Position numbers and translations under genes: made by a program. Below the pieces are notes generated by a model, which was given only the letters and a program-made list of their open reading frames with translations, did no database searches and was not told the origin of the DNA. A stretch of DNA of 59,545 bases, taken from positions 135,245 through 194,789 of the forward strand of contig PJRA01000403.1 of NCBI GenBank assembly GCA_016987375.1. The letters are read 5' to 3'. Shown here in pieces: positions 38,877-52,413 of the stretch; position 1 is the first letter of the stretch, and every line of letters starts with the position of its first letter. The stretch comes from Brachionus koreanus. Taxonomy: Eukaryota > Rotifera > Eurotatoria > Ploima > Brachionidae.

Positions 38877-40389
38877 AGTGAAATTCAAATTTATAGCCAA
38901 AAATCCCAAAGAAGCTAGAATAAGAGTATTTTAAATTAAAAAATGCAACATTTGCTATGTTTCAAATGGTTTAGTCTTAGTTAAAGTTTTTTTTTTATAT
39001 GATCTAATTTAAATCAAAAATAAATAAATATTCTAATCGGGCACGTTAATTTATTTTACTCTTTTAAAAGGAGATAACTTTTCTTTATCTTAATATCTAA
39101 TTTTAGTATTTTTATTTCATTTTCAATAAATAAAATAATCTCATCATTCTACATCACTTTTTATTAAAAAAAGACTTGTGCAAAAAAACAAAAAAAGCCA
39201 TTTTATAGTAATTTTGAAGTCAAGTCATTTGAAGAGATTTGAAATTTTTTCTTTTAAATTCTTTTTTTTATTTAGATCCATTTTTTTTAAAGTTTAAATT
39301 TAAATTTAGAAATTATTTACATTTAATTATTTGATAAATTTATGGATTTTTTTTCTCTAAATTTAATTTCTAATTATTACAAATTCTGAAAGATAAGAAA
39401 TTATTCTTTGGAAAATTGGTTCCAATTGATCAATGATGTTCTGAACAAATAATAATCAATATCAAAAGTTAAATTTCGCTAATTCTTAAATTTCAAAAAT
39501 AATAAGAAGGAAAATAATTATTTTCAAATTTATATGAATATTTTTTAATAATATTCTAACTATTAGATTTTAATAATCAATTTTATTAATTTTAATTATA
39601 AAAAATCAAACAGTAAATCTATATTTTTTTTTGCTTTATTTTTGAATCAATTCACAATCTTACATTTTTTAAATTATAATAAATATCAATAAATAAAATT
39701 TTATGCAAGAAAATTATGACAAAGTGAAATTTCATACAAAATTTCCAATACAAAAATTAAAAAATTTAACTTTAGTTTTAATGATCAAAAATTTGTTCTG
39801 TAGATGAAACAGAGTGAAAAAACTGTTCTATCACCTACTGCGGAAGTCTGAAAAATTCTATTTAATATTATAATATTGAAAATAAATCGTAATCAATTTG
39901 CACAGTTTTTGCAGACTTCCGTAGTATGTCAAACAACATCTAAGTACTTATTTTTCTTTTTTTGTTGATCTAGAAGATCTTTCACGTTAAAATCTCGGCA
40001 AATAGATTTTGTTTCTCCTTGTTTTCTTCCTGGTGATAGTCTCTGATTCTTGATACTGTAATGACTTATCATTTGGTACTTATTTTATTAAAGGCATTTT
40101 TTTCTTTTAATCAAATTCACCTATTTTAAACTTTTATTTGTTAAATTCATTTCCAAGAGATAAATATATTTTGTATATCAAAAAATATTTTAGAATAGAA
40201 CTGAAGATTAATTATCTTGAAGATGTTAACTTTTGAAATATTTATTTTTCCTATTTAGATTTAATTCACTTCGATTATGAATATCAAAAAATTTGCTTTC
40301 AATGCATCATAATTATTTAATAAAATAAATAAATTCAAAAAAAATAAATAATTAAATAAATAAATAATTTGAAATCTATCTCATGAATC
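38877..40389. other. Intergenic stretch between the GH31 gene and separase
   Basis: The two genes run in the same direction, so this holds the separase promoter and the GH31 3' flank. I see no further gene. It contains the inverted repeat at 39835-39927. Confidence 0.5.
39835..39927. repeat. Imperfect inverted repeat
   Basis: CTACTGCGGAAGTCTG (39835-39850) is the inverse of 39912-39927 with two mismatches, around a 61-nt AT-rich loop. The arms are more GC-rich than the surroundings. Confidence 0.7.
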
Positions 40390-43300
40390 TTAGAACTTGA
40401 TAATAATCTTATGACTGTCATCCATTGTTAAATTCAAATCTTGAATTTCAAGTGACAAGTCCAAACTGTCAAAAGTGTAATTTACATTAGACAATTTTAC
40501 ATTATCTACCCAAAATTCACTTGGTCTAAATTTAACATCAAATAATCTGATCTTGTTTAATTTATTATTGATGGCATATCCATTGGTCTTGACAACAATA
40601 TCAATTATACTCTCAGAGTTAATATGTGAATAGCTATATTCAATAAGCTTATATTTTAGACTTGAAATCGAATCGTTTGATTCACCATCATCCCAGTAAA
40701 GACTTCCCGATGCCTGATCAGCTTCATTTGGAGCAACAATAATTCCGAACGGATTCTTTCTACTAGCATCAGTGTTTATGCCTGGCTCTTGTATTGGCAA
40801 AATACCACCTCCTCTAACATGCAAAGGAATAAAATCTCTTGGAGCAGCGACAGCAATGGTTTTCGAGTCGATTTCTTGTCCATTATAATAATCGAACCAT
40901 CTTGCTTCTGGTGGTATATAAACATCTTTGCTTGTTCTACCCGGATATATAACAGGAGAAATCAAAAGCCATTTGCCCCATAAGAATTGTTCATCGATAT
41001 CATAGGTTCGTTTATCGAACGGAAATTCATGTGCTAACGATCTTACAACAGTACCACCATTAACGTGAACATGGTAGAAAAGAGTGTACAAATATGGTAA
41101 AAGAGCATATCTTAAAAGAACTGTTTTCCTATTTGAAGCAGTGACTGTTGGATTGAAAACAGCTGGGTCTTGGTTGGTACCGTGTAGACCGTTGTGATTT
41201 CTATAGAAAGGATTGAAAGCTCCTAATTGCATCCATCTTTCACACAATTCATCACCGGCATCGTCAAAAAATCCACAAATATCAGCACCTACATACGGAA
41301 TCAAAAACATGTTGAACTCAAGCAAACCTATGATGTTATATTTTAAATGCTTCCATCCAGATGCGTTATCGCCCAACCAGTGACCTGCTCGTTGACCAGA
41401 ACCTGGGAAAGTGCTTCTTGTAATAACAACAGGTCTTTTATTTGGTCTTGTTTGAAGTAAAGCTTCATATGTTGCTATCGTTTGAGTGTAACCGTACAAG
41501 TTGTGCACATCGTATTGCTTGTAAACATTAAGTCCATCGGTTTGTTCACCACATAAACACAGAGTCTAACATTGAAAAAAAAAATAAAAAATAATTTCTA
41601 GCTAATGCTTGTTAGTGTTTAAATAAAAAATCTTAGACAGACATTTTTTTTAATTCATAAAAATATAGATTTTTGCTTATTTTTTTTCTATAAAAAATAC
41701 GCAAACATTGTTTGGTTTCATCACCTTATTTTATTCAAAATTCTTTTTTTTTCAACAAAATAAGCAATCTTATAAACTTGCATATCCAATGCAGTTTTCT
41801 CTTAATTGACGGGAAACTGATAAAGTGGTCAAAAAAACAATTTTTAAAAAAAAACGGGTTTTATATAAATCAAAAAAAAGATCTATAGTATAAAGTTTAA
41901 AAAATTTACTTTATCACTTAGTCTTTCTCCAAAAGCAGCGTTAGTTCTATATGGAGGATCATCTTTTAAATTAATAATTTTAATTAATTCATTTTAAAGA
42001 AGAATATTCTAGAAAAAATATTTACCATATCTATTAAACGGACACTTCAAACTCCAAGGTGGCAAATTATCAGGCCAGTTGAAAGGCTTATTTAAATTAG
42101 TTCCAAAATTAGCCGGTTCATTCATGTCAATCCAAAGACCATCGAATTTTAAAACATCTTGGTAATATAATTTAATTTCATTAGCCCACCATTGAATGGT
42201 TCTGTTATTAAAAAAGTCTGGAAATAACACTTTTCCCTCTGGCCATACATATCCCAACATATTTCGATTTACAGTTTCACTTACTTGTGGATTTATATCC
42301 TGGGGCCATTTAATCCAAACATCACTTTGCATACCACGATTATATGGATGATAGTCAGGCTCGTTAGTAACTAAAGCTGGATCAACAATCGGAATAAATC
42401 TAATGCCTCTAGATCTGAGCTCATTTACATATTCTGGTAAGCCAGCATATGCAACTTTGTTATAGGTAAAATCTTTGTTACGTTCAAAATGGTCAATGTC
42501 ACCGTGTTGGATGTCTAATGGAATTCCAGCATCGACAGTTCGGCTGATAGCTCCTTTCATATTGTCTAGCGTGTTGTAGCCATATCTAGAAAGTTGAAAG
42601 CCTAGAGCGTAATATGGTGGCATCATCGGTTTGCCAATTAAGCCAGAATATTGTTGAATGACACTTTCTGGATTAGGACCAGAGAACATATAGATATCTA
42701 GAATACCACCTAGAGTTCTATACATAAAAGTTTTCATTGCCGAAAAGCGGTATTCTTGAGCATTACTGTTCAAAATTAACAAACCATGAGCAGACCCGTC
42801 AGATTCAATACACATGTAGAATGGTTGTGTGCCATAAAGTGCTTTGTTGCCGCCCAACGGTGGCTCATCTCTGGCCCAAATTGGAAAAGTCAATGCACTT
42901 GATGAAAATTGATGTCGGAAAGTTTCATGAGTGCTTTCACCAAATCCATAAACGTTTTCGCTAGCCAAACGAGCATAAAGATGAATATATCTATCTGAAT
43001 AAACATAGCCTTCAGCATATTCACGAGTGCTGAATAATCTTGAGCCAGTCGATTTTCGGAATACCTCAATTACGAGTCTTCCCTGGCTATCCGATTCAAT
43101 TCTAGGATCAAGATCGTTTGATGACAAAAGTCCATCTTGTTGAGAGACTGGATTAGACCAAGAAGTTTTGACCGGAACTTCAAAGCGTTGTTTATCAGCA
43201 TCTTCTATTTTAATTCGAAGCATATTAGCACCTTTTAATTCACTAGTTATCTTAAGATTGCTGATGTCTTCACCGTACATGCTCAATGAATCAGCTTTGC

Positions 43301-46300
43301 TAGCTGTGTAAACTTTTTTGGAACGCTCTGAGCCGGCGTCTATATTGTTAACGCCTGAATTGAGTCTGTAAGATACTCTTGATTTATTGATGTAGCACCA
43401 GGGCACATTTTGAGTACTTGATGGATTCCAAGTGCATTTTCGTTCAGAACATCTATATTCAGTTGCACCAGGATCCGGAGAACAATCAACTCTAAGTCTA
43501 TCATCACTCAAATCAATTACTTCAGGTATAACTACTGGTTTAAAATTAATTACGAAATCTTGTGTCATTTGAAGATCAAGACCAGTCAAGGACAATTCAC
43601 CATGTTCGTTTACATTTAAATTAGTCAAGTTAAGTACTTGTACAGCCTGTCTTGAGTTCAAAACTTTAACCGATGCTTCAATTCTACCAGAAATTTTTCC
43701 AAATCCCATAATTCTGATTGTTTCCAATTTCATATTTTGCATACCATCATAATTATTATCACTAATAGTCATTTTTAATTGATTATTATTATAGACAAAT
43801 CTTGAAAAGTAATATTTAGAATTTTCAATTGAATCTATTGAGTCACCATCGTCATAAAACAAGTCACCTTGTGCATTCTCGTATTCATCCAATGCAATAA
43901 TTAAGCCAAACGGATTCTTTCTACTGAATGAAGTATTATTTGCTGGTTTTTGAGTTGGTAAAATGAAACCACCTCTAACGTGTAGATTAATAAAATTAAA
44001 TGGAGCATCTAAAGTGGTGTAGCCTTTAACAGACAAAGAACCATCATAGTACGAGTACCATTTGCTGGCAGGTGGGAAATAGGCATCAACATTTCGTTTA
44101 TTGGCTTCAACAACTGGAGTTACAAGCCATGCTGGGCCAACTAAAAATTGTCGATCAATTGTTCGGCAATTTTTGTCTTGAGGGAATTCTTGGAAAAGAC
44201 CGCGAATAACCAAATTTCCATTTACATGTGACTTATAGAATAGAGTGTAGTAATATGGAAGAATAGTGTATCTTATATTCAGTGCGTTAATTGTTGAGTC
44301 GATTGATGCTTGTGACCAAACAGCTGGATCTTGATCAATTTCTTTCCATACGTTGTGATTTCGAGAGTAAGGATAAAAAGCACCAATTTGTTGCCAACGT
44401 GTGCACAATTCTTCATTTGAGGTACTGGTAAATCCACAAATATCAGCTCCAGTGTAAGTTCTTAGTAAAAAAAATTCAAAAATTTTATTCATAGTTATTT
44501 TATATTTTAGTTTACATTCCAAACATTCCGAATTCAATCATTCCAATGATGGAACGGTGTAAATCTTTGAAGCTAGAATCGTTGTCTCCCAACCAATGGC
44601 CAGCATAACGTCCACTTCCTAAAAATGTCGATCTAGAAAGAACAAAACTTCGTTTTCCAGTGGCTAGTCTTGTTGCTATTTGAGTTGCTTTTGCTTGTTT
44701 TAGGCCGTAAAGATTGTGCACATCATAGTGACGATATTTGCCATCTTCTTGCAAGCCAATCATACACAATGTTTTTTGTGACAATCTTGCCGGTTTTTGA
44801 TATTCATCGTATCTATAGACTGCTTTTGTTCTAAAAGGTGGATCATCATATTTTGAATATGGACATTTCAATGACCAATATGGAAGTTTGTCATCAGGCC
44901 AATTCCATGGTTTATCTTCATTGGTACCAAAAACAGACTTGATTATTAAAAAAAAAATTATTAAATTTCATAAAATATATTTTTTCCTTAAATTTTTTTC
45001 ATTATTTTTATTTAGATGGTTTTTTTAAGTTCTTTTTTATTCTTTTTTTATTCATTACTTTTATAAAATAAAATATTTTTCCTAACTGTTGTGAGAGTAA
45101 AACACAAGCAAAAATTATTTTTATAATATAATCTGTCTATGGATCAGTTTTTTTTTAGACAGATGAAATTTAAAAAAAAAATTTTCTTTTTCCATGAATT
45201 TTAAAAATCTCTGAATTGATAATTTATATACTAATTAGTAAAGAATAAAGATGCTTGACTTACTCATTACGAATGTTTATCTTAGAAATGTACCATTTAA
45301 AAAAAATTATAAAATTTATATTAAATTTTTCATGCAAAAAATTAAAAATCTTCTAATCATTTTGATCTTTTGTTAAAATTTCAAAAAATTACCGGTTCAT
45401 TCATATCGATCCATAATGCATCAAATGAAATGTTAACTTTTCTGTATTCAATAATTGTATCAATCCACCATTTATGAGTTCTGTTGTTCAAGAAATCAGG
45501 ATATGCAACTTTGTCATCAGGCCAACAATATCCTATCATTGTATCTGAGCTTGTTTCAGCATAATCAGGTGACAAATTTTTGGGCCATTTAATATAAACA
45601 TCATCTCGTACACCATCTAGATAAGGCTTGTAGTCAAACTGTCCGCGATCAATTACCAAAGCTGGATCAACAATTGGAACTACATGCATGCCTTTTGACT
45701 GTAATTCTCGGAAATACTCTGGCAATTCTTTGAATTTGTCTCTATCAATGGTAAAATCCATTTGGTTTTGAAAATGTTCAATGTCTGCATATTGAATATC
45801 AAGTGGAACACCTGCGTTCAAATTTCTCTGTACAATTTTCTTCATGTCATTTAAATCCTGATATTCCCAACGACTTAATTGAAAGCCAAGAGAGAAATAT
45901 GGAATCATAATTGGATGTCCAACTAAAGCAGTATATTGTTGCACTACGGATTCTGGTGTAGGCCCACTAAAAAAATAGAAATCAAAGATGCCTCCAATTG
46001 AACGAAGGACCAAAGCTGGATTAGGTGTAAATGAATATTCCATTGCATTACTGTTGACCAAAACAACACCATGAGCATTACCGTCAGCTTCGAGAACATT
46101 GTAGACCGGCTGAACACCATATTGATTTAACTCTTCACCAGCAACATTTGCTTCATCTCTGGCGAACATACCCCAAGTTTTAAAGTTCATATTATGACTT
46201 AATTGAGGATGATTGTTCTCTCCAAAACCATATACATTTGAATCAGTTGGCAAAATAGTAGCAATCTGTAAAAATTGATCTGAAAATACCATAGCACCAA

Positions 46301-46835
46301 TAGAAGTATCAAATAAAACTGTGCCTGTTGATCTTCTGACAACTTTGAAAATAAAGACTGAATCCGAAGCTCTATTTTCGTAAGTAACTTGAAAATCTGA
46401 AGTAAACGGATTGTTATCTTGAACATCGTTTAATTCAAGTGGTACTTCATATCGTTGGTTATAACGATCGTTTATTTTGATTCTTAATGTTTTTGTGTTG
46501 ATATATTCGATGTCCATTACTAGATCATTGACTGGATTTGAAAAAGGTGGCAAATGTTGAGTCAATCTAGTCAAGTAAATTCGATCTCCTTTTTCGGTTT
46601 TAGATGAACTTGTCATTTTGTAGCCAAAACCCGATTGAGGGAAAAAGCACCATGGAGCTCCGGCTAGAGAAGAATATTGATAAACACAATTTCTCAAGTT
46701 ACATTTATCTTGAATTGGTTGACCGAAAGAATATGGAGCTTCTGGATAGCAATCAACACGTTTGGCATCAAGGTCTGGTTTCACATTACAAACCAGATAT
46801 GAAACTATACTTATTAAGCTTAAAAGTAATTTCAT
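40390..46835 (-). CDS. Secreted maltase-glucoamylase / sucrase-isomaltase-like alpha-glucosidase with two GH31 units
   Basis: Exons: 46835-45393, 44937-44516, 44460-42026, 41962-41910, 41565-40390. All are in phase and give 1,842 residues, the length of mammalian MGAM/SI. A signal peptide (MKLLLSLISIVSYLVC) replaces the membrane anchor of the mammalian enzymes, so the product is probably secreted. Each unit starts with a cysteine-rich trefoil (P-type) domain (VDCYPEAPYSF; VDCSPDPGATEYRC). A GH31 N-terminal beta domain (NVYGFGE) and a catalytic barrel follow. Both barrels keep the nucleophile Asp (WIDMNEPSVF, spliced across exons 1-2 with the Asp near residue 477; WIDMNEPANF) and the acid/base Asp in GHWLGDN. 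The family hydrolyses terminal alpha-1,4 or alpha-1,6 glucosidic bonds, so a digestive role is likely. Substrate split between the units cannot be read from sequence. Confidence 0.95.
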
Positions 46836-49120
46836 TTCTGAATTGAACTTCTATATTCAATCCGGTTTATATATGTAATTTTATTTTAAAATGACATTTT
46901 TATATAGATTTTGTATGTGTAGAACTCAAGTGTGAAGATTCTCAAATATTTCTTTTAAGGTGTGCCTTTCTTTAGGTGAAAAATTAAATTAAATAATAAA
47001 TTTTTTTTATCTAATTTATTTTTGATAACAGAATCATTCGATTGAAAGCTTATCAATAGAAAATAGGTATTTGCTTAATAGTTATATAAATTTTAATAAT
47101 CTAAAAATGTACCTGTTATCACCATTAAACGCTATGTCCTTTGCTTAAAAATATATTTAAAATGTTCGATTCACATAGTGAATATTCAATAAATTTTTTA
47201 AATTTTTGCAATTATCAATGCTGTGTAATTGTTATAAAGCGAATTTGAATATTTGTTTTCAAAGAAACAAAAATTTACTTAATCAAATCTGCTTGAATTA
47301 AATGATGTTTGTGCTTTTCTATGGTTTGGTTAATTTTTTTTAAGTTGATTCTAAATTACAACAATTTGGGTGAAGATTAAAGAAACAAAATAATTTTTTA
47401 TAAAACATAAAATTTTTGCATAAAAGTTAATAAAAAATAAATATTTTATTAAAACAAAAATCAAATTTAAAATAAATATAAAAGTTCAAAACGTTTTCAT
47501 TTGGCATTCTTTTTCATTTCATCAACAAAATGGATAAAGAACTCGCATTTTATGATCATCAATTTTATTCATAGATAAAACAGTTGTTTAAATTACCGTG
47601 AACATATATTTCTTGTGGATAATGTTTCAAGTTCAACCTAAAAATTAACTTTGGTCATAAAAATCCTTTCCATTTTGGTCTCATTTATCTAAAGAAAATA
47701 TTTGTGCTTTATTTTAAGTTAATTACAATTTTTCACATAATTATTTACTCACTTTTTATTTTTATTAAAACTTTACAAATTATAATATTTAGTTTTATGT
47801 TTTGGTTAACTTTTTTAAGGATTCAAAATTTAAAATTTCGGTTTATGTCGTGTTTTTTTAGATTCACTATTTTAATGTTTTGTTAATCCTTATCCCAACA
47901 ATTTCAACTCGAGGTCTAAAATACCATATTTTTTTGAATTCACAGGACTTTGAATAAATCTTAATTAAAAAAGTTTTTCCGAGAATTTTCTGTATTAATT
48001 TTTTAAAATGTTATTATTAGAGATTTATTATTTGTTTGTTTTCTTTAGCGAGCTAATGCTCTTTCTGTTTTAAAAAATCAAAATCAAATTAAATAAAATA
48101 ACAAAAAAATAAAGTAAAAAATAAGATGTGTTAATAAAAAATAAAATTTAAACATGATAGATAGGCACATAATTCATGCATTTAAATGTTTGATGGCAAT
48201 TACACAATTACCAATGAAGCAGAATGGCTCAGTCTCAAAAAAGTAGTATGAATTTTTTTTATCCAAAATTTAATTTAAATCAAATTTGATGATTTTTTTT
48301 TTTTATCTAACAATTTATTTAAATATAAATTTGACTATTTCATATCTGACACATTCATTAAATATCTGAAATTTTTAACAAAAATTTGGTGCATTCGAAT
48401 TTGAAATACCAAAAATATCTGATAAATGTTATTTTTATCTCACAAAAAACATTATCTCATTAAATTAAACTCTAATATTATTTAAACTTGAAAAATCAAA
48501 CAAGTTTTTTGATCCATGATATTAGTTTTAAATATTTTCTAACCGTGTTAAGAGAATAAAAATATTGATACTATTATTGTTTGTTTTTATTTGTTTCTTA
48601 ATATTTTTTGTTTTCATTAACAGAGACAAAATAATCAAATACAGTGATAGCATTAAATTAGTAACTTTTTGAGATTAGCCTGCGATTGAGGTGGATATTC
48701 AAATTTTAATATTTTTTTTGATAAATTCACTGCTTCTTCTCAATAATTTACAAATTTGATGCCATCACTGTAAAAAATTATGAAAATTCGGATTAAAATA
48801 AAAGATAATTGAGCAAAAAAATCATTTATTATTTGTGAACGAAACATTCGATTTTTTATTTTCAGTCGAATATTTGTTTTAAATTAAAATATATTAATTG
48901 ATAAATTTACAAGTTATTAAATTCAAACAAACTAAGATCCACCAAGAAAATAGTGGGTTGTCCAAATTTTTTTCATTATTATGAGAACAGGTGCATCTCC
49001 CTTTGACAAAAAAAATTTAAAACCAAAAAATGATAATTGTAAACAAAGCACTTTATAATCTTTACACTCATATTTACTCACACTTCGAACTTTCCTTATT
49101 TATTTTATTTTTGGCAGCTT
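46836..49120. other. Intergenic stretch upstream of the GH31 gene
   Basis: It contains the GH31 promoter side, the downstream side of the cholinesterase gene and one solo retrotransposon 3' end (48043-48066). I see nothing else I can support. Confidence 0.5.
48043..48066 (-). mobile_element. Solo 3'-end of a non-LTR retrotransposon
   Basis: The reverse complement reads CAGAAAGAGCATTAGCTCGC, followed by an AGAAAACAAACAAATAA-like tail, matching the end of the element at 56411-56460 with few differences. Confidence 0.6.
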
Positions 49121-52100
49121 TTAATAAATGCTTTGTATAAAAGATATTAACAAAAAAAAAAATTTACTTTGAGATAAAAAAAGCGATGGTATGAAAGAGC
49201 TCCAGAATGTACAATATTCAATTCTCAAATTATAACCCACTGATATTTTGTCTGCATTTAAATTCATATGTGCTCTTTGAGTATCATTGATAAAATTCCT
49301 TTCAATTTTATATTCAGGCCAATATTCCAATTCGTGATCATAGTAAGTATTTGATTCAGCTAACTCGTTCTCTCCATTCGGATTAGAATACCGAACGAAA
49401 TTCGACCAGTATTTAAGAATTTTTTTTGATAATATTTTCTCTTTACTTGTGTAATTAAATTTTGAATAGAAGGGCTCTCCAAATACAAACATTATTTCAT
49501 CTCCATGCATGACTCCAAGCCATTCTGGCCAATGATGTTGAGAACTTCGCTGTGTATAGTAGTATAAGTAAACATTTAGATTGTTGAGGGCATATATATT
49601 CGCAAAATCAATCACCGGACACAGAAAATGAAAATCACCAGCTGCATCATCCAAATTTTCGAAATTTGTTTTGTCATTATGAACGTTATCTTAAATAAAT
49701 TGATTATGAGATTTTATTTTAATTTTTTTTTTATACTCCAATTGGTATATCGGTAAATAATTGAATTTATTATTTTTATAGAACTGGTAAATGGATATTG
49801 GGGATAAAAATAAAATAAACTTGTAATCATATCCTTAAATAAATCATAGCTAATATTTGGTGATGAATTTAGATCTCTATACTCTGGAAATGCATACACA
49901 AAAAACCAATTTCCTTCATCTTTATTGGCACCTAGAAGAATTGGGCATTTCTTAAAATGACCACGATTCAACAAATGTAGGGGATTGTCCTCTAAAAAAT
50001 AGTGATCAACTACAGGTAAAAATATAAATTGAGCTACACCGTGGGATGCCTTTGTGTAAAAAAATTCATCTGATTTTTCGATTGCATACTGTGGTTCAAT
50101 TTTTAAAATACAATCTATCATTTCGTCTACTGATCCGTTGCAACCAAAGCTTCCAACTATTTCTTTATTGCGCTTGAAAGCCTCTATACCTTCGACTAGA
50201 GCCCAATCTGCAAGAGCTGTCCCACTTTGCAAAATAGCATTATTGAATAGATTCGACGATAATCTAGACATGAGATGCAAGCTAACACTAACAGACCCAG
50301 CACTTTCTCCGAATATTGTTATTTTAGAATTATCTCCGCCAAAATATTGAATATTGTTGTAAATCCATTTCAGTGCTAGATATTGATCCAAAAGACCCTG
50401 ATTTCCTGGTGCTTTTTCATGATTTAAAAATAAAAATCCGAAAATGGACACCCTGTATTGAATGCTGACAAATATCAAATTAGTTTCGGAAACTATTATT
50501 CTAGGATCGTAAATTTTTAATGTTGAAGTCCCAGAGTAAAAACCACCTCCATAAATCCAGACCTAAATTTAAAAATTTTTAATTTAAATCAAATCAATTT
50601 AAATTAAAAAATTAATTATTAAAAATCTATTGAAAATGGAGATCCTTTTATCGAAAGAAGTACCTTAGAAAAGAAGTTTAGTATATTTAAGAAACTAATT
50701 TCAAAACTCAATCTCAAACGGTTGGCTTTGTCTCTGATCTTAATTATTTTGCCTTTTTCTTTGGAAAATATCCTTTAATAGGATGAGTATCTTTACCTTT
50801 TTTAATCTAGAAATAAATAAAAGTATCTTCAAAATATTCATGCCAATATTCATGTTCTTTAGTTTTTAGAATTGACACAGACGATACTCTTCTTCAACTT
50901 GGTCTTATTGTTTGGAACCAGTTCAAAGTGTTTTCATCTTTAGAAATCTTTAGAAATCTTTAGAAATTCCATCAACCATACAGCATCATCTTTTTATCAA
51001 ACCGTCCTCTTTTCACGACTGGCGAAGCTGATTAAGATCGGTTCAATCATTGACTTCTATTATCAACATTTCGAAAATAGATGCACTTCTCATCCAAAAC
51101 CGTTCATCTATAGGAATATGATTAGAAAGATTAAAGTCACAAATATCTTCGATCATGGAGAGCTAAGCTAGAGGTTGCTCTCAACAGACATTGCAGAGCA
51201 TTCTGATTGAGAATGGCTGATCTACCTGATCCTTTCTTTCTATAAAAGGTCGTATTACCTCTGATAAATTTCTAAGATCAATCTTGTACCTTCTTACTTT
51301 AAACAAAATTTCACTTTCGGCTATAAAAAGTTCATGAGTTACTACTGTTGCTGAAAGGCCTCTAGAGTTCATTTAAAATTTTTGAAATTTTCATTTAAAT
51401 AAGTATTCAAATTTTTTATTTTATAAAATTTTCTAGAATTAAATAAAAAAAAAGTTGACATATAATCTTGAAGAGCATTTCATTCTGCTAATTTTAACAT
51501 ATAAATGACTTAAAGTTATAGAATTATAAAGAAGCAGGTTGCCCCTAAAATATGGATACAAATTTTTTTAAATGTAATAAAATGCCGATTCGGATTTTTC
51601 AAAATTAAGATAAAATATTCTTTGTTTTTGGGCAACCTTTTAACAAATTTTATGCAAAATTTTAAGACTTAACATGAAAATAACTTTTTATCTCTTTTTC
51701 TTCTTTAATAAATAAAGATTTTCAAAAAAAGTTAAAAAAAAGAATATGAAAAACATTTTTTTTAAAAGATAAAAAGAACCAAAAGGGTTTTTATGAGAAT
51801 TCTTTTGAGTAAAAATAACTTTTTTATCAAAATAATATTAAATCCTATCGTTTTTATTATAGATTTTATCAATATTAATAAATTTTTCTATACATACTAA
51901 AACAGGTGTACTTGAGGATCTTATTGCTGGAACCCATATATTTAAATACAGACAGTCCTCACTGATATTAGTATTTGGATTCCACATTTCGACTCCATCA
52001 AAACCTCTAATCATCATATCTGGAAGTTGGTAACATGAATTTGGCCATTTAACTGTATCTAGAATACCATCCCATCTTTTGGCTGGAATAGGTCTCTGAA

Positions 52101-52359
52101 AACGAAGCTTACCGATTGGTTTCTCAGCAAATGGTATACCAAGCCAAGCATGCAATCTATGTTTTATATTTTTCGTAGACAAAGAGTTAATCTCTTCATA
52201 ATTTTCATCGAGATCAAGTTTTCGTCCTCTGACAAATCCATTTTCAGTGTTAATAATGAGCTTTTTAGTACCAAAATTTTGACTGGATGTTTGTTCTTGA
52301 TTGGAAACAATAAAGAATAAAACAAAAATGTATAAAATCATTAGCTCATTGTCTAACAT
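49121..52359 (-). CDS. ACHE homolog: Acetylcholinesterase (carboxylesterase family)
   Basis: Exons 52359-51898, 50562-49737 and 49689-49121 join in phase to 618 residues. Acetylcholinesterase hydrolyses acetylcholine outside the cell. The catalytic triad is intact: Ser about 241 in FGESAGS, Glu about 370 in ANKDEGNWF, His about 491 in WLGVMHGDE. The oxyanion loop is YGGGFYSG. The choline-binding Trp is about 126 in EMWNPN-SEDCLYLNIW, and this Trp separates cholinesterases from general carboxylesterases. The acyl-pocket stretch reads AQFIFLPVVD, so one of the two usual pocket Phe appears to be Ala. Met at 52359 directly precedes a hydrophobic signal sequence. An in-frame upstream Met at 52413 would lengthen it by 18 residues. 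The C-terminus after YCTFWSSFIPSL is hydrophobic, as in GPI-anchored forms. A GTAAAT donor there could also lead to another exon. Confidence 0.93.
50840..51370. other. Coding-like insertion in the cholinesterase intron
   Basis: The 1.3-kb intron 50563-51897 is far longer than most in this window, and its middle is less AT-rich. The minus strand has a 63-codon frame (51372-51181) containing THELFIAESEILFKVRRYK. The plus strand has short coding-like pieces such as GLIVWNQFKVFSSLEIF. A CTTTAGAAAT unit is tandemly repeated three times at 50938-50967. It is probably a decayed mobile element whose family I cannot name. Confidence 0.4.
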
Positions 52360-52413
52360 TGTTTGATAAATAATTATGTATCGAAAATTTTGAGTTTGAA
52401 ATTTCAACTTCAA

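Noticed and set aside
40340..40372. AAAT/AATA simple repeats near the GH31 3' end and in separase introns
   Set aside because: They are ordinary microsatellite-like runs expected in such AT-rich DNA, with no retrotransposon 3' motif beside them.
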